Assembly (NCBI RefSeq): GCF_045862785.1
Contig: NZ_BQXO01000005.1
Location: 60,325 to 124,324, forward strand
DNA length: 64,000 bases
Direction: 5' to 3'
Origin: Furfurilactobacillus curtus
GTDB taxonomy: Bacteria; Bacillota; Bacilli; Lactobacillales; Lactobacillaceae
Of the stretch, positions 24,025-32,630 are shown piece after piece. The notes beneath the pieces were generated by a model. The model made no database searches and was not told the DNA's origin. It worked only from the letters and a program-made list of their open reading frames with translations. Made by a program: the position numbers and the translations under genes. The first letter of the stretch is position 1. Each line of letters opens with the position of its first letter.

Positions 24025-25554
24025 ATGGCAAAAAGTAATTTATACGGTGCGATGGTTCTCACTGCGCAAGATATGCAGTTAATGATTATTGATCAAAAAA
24101 GTCAGGTCGTTTTAGAGCGGATTAGTGCACCACTACATTTAGGCGCTGACTTATTTGAAGGCCACCGGCTAGATCCGTCCGTCGGCGACGAAGTGATTGT
24201 GATTTTGGAGCGATTTTTACAAATACTGCGCGATTATCACGTCACGAATTATCGCTTGGTGGCCAGCCACACGATTGCGCGCGCCGAAAATATTGATTAT
24301 ATCCGTGATCATATTTTTATTATGACCGGTGAAACACTCCATTTCATGACGGTGAATGAAGAATCGTTGTTTGCCTACGAGGCTGCAGCCCAGCTACTAC
24401 CGGATTTTGATAAACTCATCAGTGGTCATACGGTGCTAATGCAGATTGGGGCCAGTATGGTCCACTTCATGTTGTTTATCGATGGGCAATTGTTGTTAAC
24501 TCGAGAATTGTTCTTAGGTCCGATGCAAGTGGCGACGCAACTGCAAGATTTAGAGCATCGGGTAGAGTCCTATCAAGAAATGCTTAGTGATTATTTGCAT
24601 TCAAAATTGGTCAGTCTCTATCAATTCTTACCAGAACAGCGTTTTGATCGCGTGATTTTGATGGGTTCTAAGCTGCACTTGTTAGATCATCTGATTCCGC
24701 GCGGTCAACGTTTTGTTGAGTTGAGTCTGGCTGATTTTGATCAACAATTTCAACGAGTGGTGGAGATGACACCGCAAGATTTACTGAACGAAAGCAACAT
24801 TCCGGCGGATCAGACCAACGAGGTCCTGCCATTATTTCTGTTATTGGATGAAGTCTTCGATCATTTACAGGTGAAGCAAATTGAATTAACGGACTTTAAA
24901 GTTATCGACGGCTGTGTCATTGATGAGGTCGGACACCATCATCAAAATGCGCATAACACGGATCCAACCAGTCAGGTTATGTTGAGTGCGGCTTATGAAT
25001 TGGCCCGACGCTTTCACGTGGACGAACAGCACCAGCAGTCAGTCGTTAAATTTGCGACACAGTTATTTGATCGTTTGAAAAAGTTACATGGGTTAGGCGC
25101 CCATGAGCGATTATTGTTACAATTAGCGGCAATCTTACAAGATAGTGGGCTCTTCATTGATAGTACTCGCCATGCGTTTCATTCTGAATACATCATCAAT
25201 CATTCAGAAATGCTGGGGTTACGAGCAGATGAACAGGTCGCCGTTGCCGCGATTGCACGGTATCACAGCTCTGAAACCGTATCGGCTGATTTGAGTCGAT
25301 TTAACATCAGCATGGCTAATCGGATGGTCATGGTTAAGCTAGCAGCGATTTTGCGGCTCGCTGATGCGCTAGATGACAGTCGGTTACACAAAATTTCAAG
25401 TATTAGCGTTTCGATTAAAAAACCGCAAGTTATTATTCGGGCAACCGCCAATGATGATATTGAATTAGAGACCTGGACCTTCAATAAAAAAAGACGCTTT
25501 TTTGAGGAAATTTACGGGTTCACCCCGCAGTTACAACGCACGGGACGCTTTTAA
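24025..25554 (+). CDS. Ppx/GppA-like protein with degenerate active-site motifs
   Basis: 509 residues, the full length of two-part exopolyphosphatases: an actin-like N-terminal half (1-310) and an HD-like C-terminal half (about 325-500). The C-terminal part is clearly homologous (LHGLGAHERLLLQLAAILQD, HSEYIINHSEMLGL, AIARYHSS). However, the P-loop normally reading DLGSNS is GAMVLTAQD here, the DxGGxS motif is replaced by QIGASM, and the HD pair is QD. Only the VNEESLFAYEA segment resembles the catalytic GNEEA. It may be a regulatory pseudo-enzyme. It sits between ppk2 and ppk1 with 15- and 11-base gaps, so it is co-transcribed. Confidence 0.82.
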   Translation: MAKSNLYGAMVLTAQDMQLMIIDQKSQVVLERISAPLHLGADLFEGHRLDPSVGDEVIVILERFLQILRDYHVTNYRLVASHTIARAENIDYIRDHIFIMTGETLHFMTVNEESLFAYEAAAQLLPDFDKLISGHTVLMQIGASMVHFMLFIDGQLLLTRELFLGPMQVATQLQDLEHRVESYQEMLSDYLHSKLVSLYQFLPEQRFDRVILMGSKLHLLDHLIPRGQRFVELSLADFDQQFQRVVEMTPQDLLNESNIPADQTNEVLPLFLLLDEVFDHLQVKQIELTDFKVIDGCVIDEVGHHHQNAHNTDPTSQVMLSAAYELARRFHVDEQHQQSVVKFATQLFDRLKKLHGLGAHERLLLQLAAILQDSGLFIDSTRHAFHSEYIINHSEMLGLRADEQVAVAAIARYHSSETVSADLSRFNISMANRMVMVKLAAILRLADALDDSRLHKISSISVSIKKPQVIIRATANDDIELETWTFNKKRRFFEEIYGFTPQLQRTGRF

Positions 25555-25565
25555 GGAGGATGACC

Positions 25566-27734
25566 ATGGCCTATACAGAGCCAAACTTATATGTAAATCG
25601 TGAATTGAGCTGGGTGGATTTTGATGACCGGGTCCTAGAAGAAGCGCGTGATAAAAACAATCCATTGCTAGAACGCGTGCGCTTCTTAGGCATTACGCAA
25701 AGCAATTTGGATGAATTTTATATGGTGCGCGTGGCGTCGTTACGAAAGTTGGAAGATGTTAACTACACGATACCTGATGCTTCGGGGATGGATGCGGCGG
25801 CCCAATTAAAGGCCATCAGTACCAAGGTTCATCAATTAGTTGAGAAGCAATATAGTACCCTGAATCGTTCATTATTGCCGCAATTAGAAGCGATTGGTGT
25901 TCATCTGCGAACCTTCGATGAGCTGACGACAACGCAAATTAGCTACTTAACCCAATATTTTCGGGAAGTCTTGTATCCGGTGTTAACGCCGATGGCCGTG
26001 GATGTTTCGCGACCATTTCCATTCGTCAGCAATAATACACTTAACATCGCGATTCGATTGATTAAAAATACTAAAGACGAAGCAAGCGGCAAGCGGGAAC
26101 ATCGGTTTGCGACGATTCAAGTGCCAGACACCTTTGATCGCGTGGTGACACTGCCGGGAACTAATGAGTTTATTCTATTGGAGGAAGTTGTTAAACACTT
26201 TCTTGGCGAGCTGTTTACGGGTTTTAAGATTAAAGAAGCGCAGGCCTACCGGGTGATTCGCGACATGGACTTTGACGTTACCGAAGAAGATGCTAGTGAT
26301 TTGTTGAAAGAAGTCGAGCATGAGTTAGCGGTGCGTGACCATACGCAGGTGATGCGTTTGGAAATTGAAGCGGATATGTCCAAACAACTGCGTAAACAGT
26401 TAATCAAGGATTTAGAGACTCGTGATGCTGGCGTGTTTGACATTAATGGTCCGATTGATTTGCGTTTCTTAGGTAAGCTGGTCAAAAAAATCAAGGGACA
26501 TGATGATCTGTTGTACCCTTCATTTAAGGGCTATACGCAACCCGCATTGCGGCAGGCGGATTTATTCGCAGCGATTAAAGCACATGATATCTTTGTTCAA
26601 CATCCCTATGACAGCTTTGAACCTGTTGTGAAGTTTGTCCAACAAGCGGCGACTGATCCAGACACACTGGCGATTAAAATGACATTGTACCGGGTGTCCT
26701 CGCAATCGCCAATCATCAAGTCCTTAGCTCAAGCAGCGCGCAATGGTAAGCAAGTCACAGTCCTAGTGGAATTAAAAGCGCGATTTGACGAAGAAAATAA
26801 TGTTAAGTGGGCTCAGATGCTTGAGCGTGAAGGTTGTCATGTTATTTACGGGTTGGTTGGTTTGAAGACCCACTGCAAGCTATTACTGGTTGTACGCCAG
26901 GAGCCAGATGGCATCAAGCGCTACATGCACATGGCGACTGGGAATTACAACGATGTCACGGCCAAATTGTATACGGATATGGGGTTGTTCACGGCTGATC
27001 CCTTGCTGGGTGTGGATGCCTCTAATGTTTTTAACATGTTGTCTGGTTTTAGCGAACCAGACCATTTCGAACGCGTGGCCATTGCACCAACAACATTGCG
27101 CAATTTCTTATATGATCGAATTGATGATGAAATCAACCATGCCAAGGCGGGGAGACATGCCGCAATTCGAATGAAGATGAATTCATTGTCAGATCGTGGC
27201 ATGATTCAAAAATTGTATGAAGCGTCCGCGGCTGGCGTGTCAATCGATTTATTAGTTCGTGGTATTGTCTGTCTTAAGGTGGGAATTCCTGGTGTTTCGG
27301 ATCATATTACCGTGCATTCGATTGTCGGACGCCTGCTAGAACATAGTCGAATCTACGAGTTCTACGCGGATGGTGAACAGCGTACGTATTTGGCTTCTGC
27401 CGATTTGATGACGAGAAATATCAGTCGACGTGTGGAATTATTGTTCCCCGTTTTGCAGGATGATGTCAAAACGGAAGTTCAGCGTATTTTTGACCTAATG
27501 TGGGCCGATAACGTCAAAACGCGTGTTTTACATCCGGATGGTGTTTGGCAAAAGGTCGATCGTCGAGGTTTAGCGCCTTTAAACGTGCAAGAAACGTTGA
27601 TTAAAGAGGCTGCTCAAAAAAGCACCGCGTTAAACAAGACAGTTGCTCAACGTCCACAGACACCTTTCGTTCCATTGATGCGGCCGTTAGATGAGTTATT
27701 AGATGAGGATGAAACAGATACTGACGATGAATGA
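25566..27734 (+). CDS. ppk: Polyphosphate kinase (PPK1)
   Basis: 722 residues, the standard PPK1 size. It reversibly polymerises the gamma phosphate of ATP into inorganic polyphosphate at the membrane. Domain order N (LYVNRELSWVDFDDRVLEEA), H, C1, C2. The autophosphorylated histidine is in VGLKTHCKLLLVV, followed by MHMATGNYNDVTAKLY; the second conserved histidine is in VGRLLEHSRIYEF. AAGGAGGA lies before two near ATGs; ATG 25566 (MAYTEP) fits best. Acidic C-terminal tail (LLDEDETDTDDE). Flanked by two ppx-type genes and preceded by ppk2, so synthesis, use and breakdown of polyP are encoded together. Confidence 0.96.
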   Translation: MAYTEPNLYVNRELSWVDFDDRVLEEARDKNNPLLERVRFLGITQSNLDEFYMVRVASLRKLEDVNYTIPDASGMDAAAQLKAISTKVHQLVEKQYSTLNRSLLPQLEAIGVHLRTFDELTTTQISYLTQYFREVLYPVLTPMAVDVSRPFPFVSNNTLNIAIRLIKNTKDEASGKREHRFATIQVPDTFDRVVTLPGTNEFILLEEVVKHFLGELFTGFKIKEAQAYRVIRDMDFDVTEEDASDLLKEVEHELAVRDHTQVMRLEIEADMSKQLRKQLIKDLETRDAGVFDINGPIDLRFLGKLVKKIKGHDDLLYPSFKGYTQPALRQADLFAAIKAHDIFVQHPYDSFEPVVKFVQQAATDPDTLAIKMTLYRVSSQSPIIKSLAQAARNGKQVTVLVELKARFDEENNVKWAQMLEREGCHVIYGLVGLKTHCKLLLVVRQEPDGIKRYMHMATGNYNDVTAKLYTDMGLFTADPLLGVDASNVFNMLSGFSEPDHFERVAIAPTTLRNFLYDRIDDEINHAKAGRHAAIRMKMNSLSDRGMIQKLYEASAAGVSIDLLVRGIVCLKVGIPGVSDHITVHSIVGRLLEHSRIYEFYADGEQRTYLASADLMTRNISRRVELLFPVLQDDVKTEVQRIFDLMWADNVKTRVLHPDGVWQKVDRRGLAPLNVQETLIKEAAQKSTALNKTVAQRPQTPFVPLMRPLDELLDEDETDTDDE

Positions 27735-27779
27735 CTTGAACAACTTGACGATTTCTGAGAATGAAAGGGGCCAATTCGA

Positions 27780-28754
27780 GTGGAAAATTTTGCGGTGATC
27801 GATTTAGGATCAAATTCATGTCGTATGACAGTCACTGAAATTGAAGAGGATGGTAGTTTCAAACGTGGCCAGATGACAAAAGCCTTTGTTCGCTTATCAG
27901 AGGGCATGGAAGCCAGTGGTGAACTACAAGAGCTACCGATGGCACGGACGATTACAGCTCTGCAAGGCTTTTATGCGGTTTACTCAAAATTAGAGAATCT
28001 CACGTTGCGAGCAGTCGCCACAGCGGCTGTTCGTGGTGCTAAAAATCAAGCCGATTTTCTTGAACGAGTGAAGCAACAGGTTCACGGGTTAGAAATTCAA
28101 GTGATTACGGGTAATGAAGAAGCTAATTATGATTATTTAGGTGTGATTAACACGCTGCCGGTAACGAATTGCGTCATTATGGACACTGGCGGTGCTTCAT
28201 GTGAACTAGTTTTGGTTCAAAATGGCCGGGTCCAGAATTTGGTCAGTCTGCCATTTGGCTCGGTTAACCTATCGGAAACATTTTTAGTGCATGGTACCGA
28301 TCAAGTAGCCGCAGTGGATCTGTTCCGGCTGTCCACAGCTGTCCAACGATTATTTAACGGAATTTGGTGGCTACATCGTGGACAAAATTTGCCAATCGTC
28401 GCATTGGGAGGTTCCAACCGGACGATAGCTAAAATCCGCCGTAAAGAAAAAAAGGTTGCTGATTATGAAGATATTCATGGCTTTCGAATGACAGTGGCCG
28501 AAGTCGATGATGTATACGCCAATATTATTGGACGAAATCTTGCTCAGCGTAAGGCAATTCCGGGATTGTCTAAGGATCGTGCCGATATCATTGCGGCTGG
28601 GATTACCCCGATTGTGACGATTATGCGGACCTTGGATTCGGGGCGTGTCGTTTTCTCAGAAAATGGGGTGCGTGAAGGAATTCTATATGAGCACCTAGCC
28701 GATTTGCGCGCGCATGGTCGCATTGGCGAGGTAGATAAATCGGCAAAGAAATGA
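27780..28754 (+). CDS. ppx: Exopolyphosphatase (Ppx/GppA family)
   Basis: 324 residues, the short form with only the actin-like ASKHA domains. Motifs are intact: FAVIDLGSNSCRMTV (phosphate loop 1), VITGNEEANYDYLGV (catalytic glutamate region) and IMDTGGASCELVLV (phosphate loop 2), followed by GLSKDRADIIAAGI. It releases phosphate from polyP ends and may also act on pppGpp. GTG start, 7-9 bases after AAAGGGG; in the operon it follows ppk with 45 bases. In contrast to its paralogue at 24025 it looks catalytically competent. Confidence 0.93.
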   Translation: MENFAVIDLGSNSCRMTVTEIEEDGSFKRGQMTKAFVRLSEGMEASGELQELPMARTITALQGFYAVYSKLENLTLRAVATAAVRGAKNQADFLERVKQQVHGLEIQVITGNEEANYDYLGVINTLPVTNCVIMDTGGASCELVLVQNGRVQNLVSLPFGSVNLSETFLVHGTDQVAAVDLFRLSTAVQRLFNGIWWLHRGQNLPIVALGGSNRTIAKIRRKEKKVADYEDIHGFRMTVAEVDDVYANIIGRNLAQRKAIPGLSKDRADIIAAGITPIVTIMRTLDSGRVVFSENGVREGILYEHLADLRAHGRIGEVDKSAKK

Positions 28755-28848
28755 TGGTTGATTGCATTGATCACGGTGTGGTTCGCCGACTGGCTAAAGC
28801 GACGACACCGGAAGTAAAATAGTTCAAGCAGCCTTTAGCCCACCTAAA

Positions 28849-28885
28849 AGCCCCCTAGCAGCGTCATCTGCTAGGGGGCTTGGTA
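28849..28885 (+). terminator. Terminator of the polyphosphate operon
   Basis: Perfect 13-bp stem AGCCCCCTAGCAG / CTGCTAGGGGGCT with loop CGTCAT. The following T-run is weak (TGGTATTT). Confidence 0.8.
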
Positions 28886-29004
28886 TTTCGTGTCTCAATA
28901 TGTTCTTGAAGAGATATTGTAACCCGACTGTATTGAGCCTTGCAAGCATTAAGATAGCCTTAGATGGTGCCAACCTTTGATGGGTTGGCAGGTAAGACTA
29001 ATGC

Positions 29005-29600
29005 TGAATTAAACTTTTACAGGGTTGTTCACTGCCGACCAGGCTGGGCTGCGCGGGTATTCGGCTGGAACGCCGTGAGCCTGCTCTGAACCTGGAAGAG
29101 CACCGGTTTCACAGTCAGGCTTTATCGTAAGCGAAGTACGCTAACGATAACGACACTGGCTGAGCCGATTCCCACTACGCCCAGCCTGGTCTACTTGCCG
29201 GCCAATTCGCCTATCTTTCGACTTGCGGCGTGATTGCTTCCATCGGGCATACCGAAGGCGACTTTGACCCTATTAGACAAGCTGTGGGCTTGCCATCTTC
29301 GCTATACTGTGCCAACACTCGTGTCTAGCGTTCGTTCGCGAATTTCTTTGATTCGATAGGCTTGTCGCCTAGAATCTGATTCGGCAGTTTGTTGATCGGC
29401 TTCTTCTTGGGTTCACCCTAAAGCTGCTTGTCCGGTTAAAACAAACCGGGAAAAACACTGTTGAACTTCAAACAACGAAATACCGGAATTTTCAACTGAA
29501 GTGATCATTTCGGTGATGCTTTGTTGCCATAACGGAAACAAGTGGTGACAAGAGGCGCCAACCCACTAACTAAAACTTGACACTAACGTCCATCCCCCCA
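29005..29600. repeat. Multi-stem structured repeat element, copy 2
   Basis: Core 29032-29195. P1: GACCAGGCTGGG with CCCAGCCTGGTC, perfectly complementary though its sequence differs from copy 1. P2: CGGGTATTCGGCT with AGCCGATTCCC. P3: AGCCTGCTCTGAACC with GGTTTCACAGTCAGGCT. P4: TTATCGTAAGCG with CGCTAACGATAA. Left border TTAAACTTTTACAGG. The minus strand of the tail reads SITEMITSVENSGISLF in a frame with two stops, alignable with copy 1. It lies between convergent genes (ppx and SDR). Confidence 0.8.
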
Positions 29601-29650
29601 AACCACCATAGCTAACTAGTTCCACATGCCGATCTTTAATTTACGTTGAT

Positions 29651-30439
29651 TTAAATCAGGCCATTGGGAAAGTATTGCGGAATCATGGTCGTGGCTAAGC
29701 GATGTTCGGCTGGATCAGGGGCAATTTTTCCTGCTAAACGCATCCCTTTTGATAACCCTGGATTGACGCGCTTTTTATCTTGGTTCATTCCCTTAAGGGC
29801 AGCCGTAATTAAATCAGGCAACTTCATGTTTCCTGGGGCAGTCGTTGAGGATACTGATTCTAGATTAGTTTCAGCAACCATTGGCGGTACCAGCTCCATG
29901 ACGTGTACTTGAGTTGCGCCAATTGATTGTAGTTGTTCGTGTAAAGCATCAGTGAACATGTGTACACCGGCTTTAGAGGCGGAATAACTAGGGTGCGTGG
30001 CCACGCCTAAATTAGCTAATCCGGAAGAAATATTGACGATGAGCGCCTCAGGTTGTGTCCGCAGTTGATTGATCAATAGTTTATCCACGGCAATCGTCCC
30101 AATTAAATTTGTTTGAATATCACTGACAAGCGCGTTTACGGACACCGATTCATCAAACAAACTGAAAGCGCGCATTGTTCCGGCAGAATTAATGACGATG
30201 TTTAGTTTGGGATAATGAGTCTTCAACCAACTCGGTAGGGCAGCGAGTGTCTCGGGCCGACTGACATCGGCTTGATAAGTGGCAAATTTTGGGTGTCGCT
30301 GTTGGACTTGCGTTAATTTTGTTTGATTGCGACCTAAGATGATGATTTGATTATCGGCTTCGTCAAGTCGTTCGGCCAACGCTAGCCCGATGCCAGAAGT
30401 GCCGCCCGTAATGAGAATAGTATTATTCGTTAATTTCAT
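29651..30439 (-). CDS. Short-chain dehydrogenase/reductase (DltE-like)
   Basis: 262 residues from ATG 30439, just after GGAGGTCATC. Classical SDR: nucleotide loop TGGTSGIG (about residues 11-18), NSAG strand near 87-90, catalytic serine in NISSGLA and YSASK catalytic Tyr-Lys. The C-terminal region (PGNMKLPDLITAALKGMNQDKKRVNPG) resembles the DltE-type oxidoreductases of lactobacilli. Substrate unknown. It is divergent from a TetR gene, and the shared gap contains palindromes, so the TetR protein probably controls it. Confidence 0.88.
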   Translation of the reverse strand: MKLTNNTILITGGTSGIGLALAERLDEADNQIIILGRNQTKLTQVQQRHPKFATYQADVSRPETLAALPSWLKTHYPKLNIVINSAGTMRAFSLFDESVSVNALVSDIQTNLIGTIAVDKLLINQLRTQPEALIVNISSGLANLGVATHPSYSASKAGVHMFTDALHEQLQSIGATQVHVMELVPPMVAETNLESVSSTTAPGNMKLPDLITAALKGMNQDKKRVNPGLSKGMRLAGKIAPDPAEHRLATTMIPQYFPNGLI

Positions 30440-30470
30440 GATGACCTCCAAAAAGTATCAGATTAGTTTG

Positions 30471-30557
30471 GTTACAAAAACTGTTTTGCGTAACTTTTAT
30501 CAAAGCTTAACGCGTTAAGTTACTAAATGCAAGTTTTGTAACAAAAAATGTTATACT
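30471..30557. promoter_or_regulatory. Operators and promoter between SDR and TetR genes
   Basis: Three symmetric sites: GTTACAAAAACTGTTTTGCG then TAAC (30471-30494, imperfect GTTAC...GTAAC), the perfect 14-bp CTTAACGCGTTAAG (30506-30519), and GTAACAAAAAATGTTATAC (30538-30556). The -10 TATACT of the TetR gene is at 30552-30557, only 6 bases from its ATG. Confidence 0.65.
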
Positions 30558-30563
30558 AAATGC

Positions 30564-31121
30564 ATGGCGAAATTAACGAAGGCTCAAATTCTCGACACAG
30601 CAGAATTATTAGTAGAGCAAAATGGCATTCAAGGCGTTACCTTGGCGGCGGTTGGAGCAACTCTTGGCGTTAGTCATGCCGCTTTATATAAACATTTTAG
30701 TAACAAACAAGACCTGTGGACATCGTTAGCGCTGCGGTGGTTAAATCAAGCACTGCAACGATTATTTCCATTTGATACAAGTGATCAAACGGATAAATTA
30801 ACCATCGCTCACGATTGGTTATGGGCGTTAACGGTGGATAAGATGGCGGCTTATCATGATGACCCACGGATGTTTACGGTATATACAACCTATATTGACG
30901 ATAATCCCAAGGCGTTAACCATTCATATTACTGATTTAGCACAAAGTTTGGCTGCCGCATTATCGACTGACAAATTGACGGTTGTGGACGCTGTTTTGCA
31001 GGCCTTTTCGATGTTTTCCGCACCGGCCTTTGCACCGAGTTGGGGGTCTGCCACTAAAGCTCAATTTGAGGGTGTATGGACACTGGTTGCTCCGGGCTTG
31101 AAAGAATCATTAACCACATAG
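30564..31121 (+). CDS. TetR-family transcriptional regulator, probably leaderless
   Basis: 185 residues. N-terminal TetR helix-turn-helix (about 8-50): ILDTAELLVEQNGIQGVTLA then VGATLGVSHAALYKHFSNK. The C-terminal ligand domain resembles the TetR_C WHG type. There is no ribosome binding site; a TATACT -10 ends 6 bases before the ATG, so transcription would begin at or next to the start codon, giving a leaderless mRNA. Divergent from the SDR gene, whose promoter it likely represses along with its own. Confidence 0.9.
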   Translation: MAKLTKAQILDTAELLVEQNGIQGVTLAAVGATLGVSHAALYKHFSNKQDLWTSLALRWLNQALQRLFPFDTSDQTDKLTIAHDWLWALTVDKMAAYHDDPRMFTVYTTYIDDNPKALTIHITDLAQSLAAALSTDKLTVVDAVLQAFSMFSAPAFAPSWGSATKAQFEGVWTLVAPGLKESLTT

Positions 31122-31261
31122 GTTGTTAATGATTGCGATCGTCTTAGATGGAATGAACGTTGGCGATCGATATGCTTTTGAGAGGAACCAAATGGATAAA
31201 TTGGTTGCCCGTTGGTAGTGATTATTTTCGGCGATGGGCTGTCTTGGGTTGGACTTTAAAA

Positions 31262-31291
31262 GCCGTTATTTTCTCTTAATTGGGAAAATAG
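31262..31291. terminator. Terminator-like hairpin between TetR and SGNH genes
   Basis: CGTTATTTTC pairs with GAAAATAGCG (one G-U) around TCTTAATTGG; both genes point into it. Confidence 0.55.
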
Positions 31292-31329
31292 CGACTCTTC
31301 GTGTGCGGCCTGTTTTGATTAACTTGAAA

Positions 31330-32022
31330 TTAATTGAAATACGGACGAAGGTTGTTTAATACAAGTTCAAATCCGGCTGGTGATAAATGGGTGCCGTCAA
31401 AAGTGAGTTCCTTTTTCAAGTAACCATTTTTGTCTGTCAAACCAGCATTGGCATCAATGTAAGCGATCTTTAGGCTGGCAGCTAAGTCGGCCACTTTTTT
31501 ATTAGCCTGTGAGAGCTGATCATTTGATCTTGTCTCGTTAAATTGATGGACTGCTCGTTCTTTTTCTGGATTTGACTGACTGAAATCAGCTTGAGCATTC
31601 ATGGGATAATATTTCATAACATAAATTTGAGTTTTTGGTAGACGTATCTGAATCTGATTGAGGATTTTTCGATAATTATTTAAAAAGGTGGTCTCAGGGA
31701 CATTAAAGCCTAAGTCATTGGATCCGATGTTGATAAAAATTTTGCTGGGGGCTAAGTCAAAAATTTGGACATCTAAATGGGCTAATAAGTCCGCTGTCGT
31801 CGTTGCTCGCACGCCACGATTATAAATGTGTTTCGGTAAATTTAACGCCCGTTCTTTTTCCCACTTTTCAATGGGAAAAATTTCCATGAGCGAGCTTCCG
31901 ACAAATACGATCTGTCCAGCAGTGACTTGTTGATTGGCAATTGCGTATTTTGCGTATAACTCGGTTTGAAATGCTTTGATTTTTGGATCTAAATTCGTGA
32001 GGGATGTTGTCTGATCAGTCAT
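31330..32022 (-). CDS. SGNH/GDSL-family hydrolase (esterase-like)
   Basis: 230 residues, no signal peptide, so probably cytoplasmic. The SGNH blocks are in order: block I VFVGSSLME (catalytic Ser), block II YNRGVRATTTADLL (Gly), block III INIGSNDL (Asn) and block V FDGTHLSPAGF (Asp and His). Substrates of such enzymes include acyl esters of lipids or carbohydrates. The gene is divergent from a MarR regulator with a perfect 31-base palindrome between them. ATG is preceded by AAAGAGGC. Confidence 0.9.
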   Translation of the reverse strand: MTDQTTSLTNLDPKIKAFQTELYAKYAIANQQVTAGQIVFVGSSLMEIFPIEKWEKERALNLPKHIYNRGVRATTTADLLAHLDVQIFDLAPSKIFINIGSNDLGFNVPETTFLNNYRKILNQIQIRLPKTQIYVMKYYPMNAQADFSQSNPEKERAVHQFNETRSNDQLSQANKKVADLAASLKIAYIDANAGLTDKNGYLKKELTFDGTHLSPAGFELVLNNLRPYFN

Positions 32023-32041
32023 GGCTATTGCCTCTTTTTAT

Positions 32042-32072
32042 GTTAGTATATCTTACAGTTAGATATACTAAC
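32042..32072. promoter_or_regulatory. Perfect operator palindrome between SGNH and MarR genes
   Basis: GTTAGTATATCT, 7-base loop TACAGTT, AGATATACTAAC: two 12-bp arms without mismatch. Size, AT-richness and position fit a MarR dimer site covering both promoters. Confidence 0.75.
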
Positions 32073-32145
32073 TTAGCGACTAACGTTCGTCAAATAATTA
32101 GTTCAACCAGTGAAACTTTGATTTGCTTTGGAAGTGAGAATGAGA

Positions 32146-32577
32146 ATGTCAGATAAATTAGTCATGCAAAATTTGCAATTACAGACACAATTATTACAGG
32201 CGGCCCGACAACAACGCGCGTTGATTAATCAGCAATTGACAGCAACATTTGATGTGACCGATCAACAGGCTGCCGTGCTGGAATTTGTGCAAGATCATCC
32301 TGGACGTATGCAAAAGGATGTCGCAGAAATGTTACACCGCCGTGCCGCGACCGTCTCATCACTGTTAAAAAGACTTGAAACCGGGAACTATTTGATTCGA
32401 AAAATTCCAGTCGATAATACGCGCCAAAAAGTTTTATTGATCACGGAGCAAGGCCGAGCGGTGGTCGCTGCTTTCAAACAATCTCGACAGGTGGCGGCAA
32501 ATAAAATGGGTTCCCAATTAACTGATGATGAACAGCAACTATTCTTGAGCTTGCTGCAAAAACTCACCAATGATTGA
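32146..32577 (+). CDS. MarR-family transcriptional regulator
   Basis: 143 residues. Winged helix: VTDQQAAVLEFVQDHPGRMQ, KDVAEMLHRRAATVSSLLKR (recognition helix) and the wing LIRKIPVDNTRQKVLLITEQG, then dimerisation helices. GGAAGTGAG fits ATG 32146; ATG 32140 and TTG 32128 are in-frame alternatives. The perfect palindrome 75-105 bases upstream suggests it controls itself and the SGNH hydrolase. Ligand unknown. Confidence 0.92.
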   Translation: MSDKLVMQNLQLQTQLLQAARQQRALINQQLTATFDVTDQQAAVLEFVQDHPGRMQKDVAEMLHRRAATVSSLLKRLETGNYLIRKIPVDNTRQKVLLITEQGRAVVAAFKQSRQVAANKMGSQLTDDEQQLFLSLLQKLTND

Positions 32578-32590
32578 GTGAAAACAAATC

Positions 32591-32622
32591 AAAAACGTCA
32601 TTCATGATGAATGGCGTTTTTT
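32591..32622. terminator. Bidirectional terminator after the MarR gene
   Basis: AAAAACGTCATTCATGATGA then ATGGCGTTTTTT: stem AACGTCATTC / GAATGGCGTT with flanking A and T runs, between convergent genes. Confidence 0.75.
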
Positions 32623-32630
32623 AGCAAATC

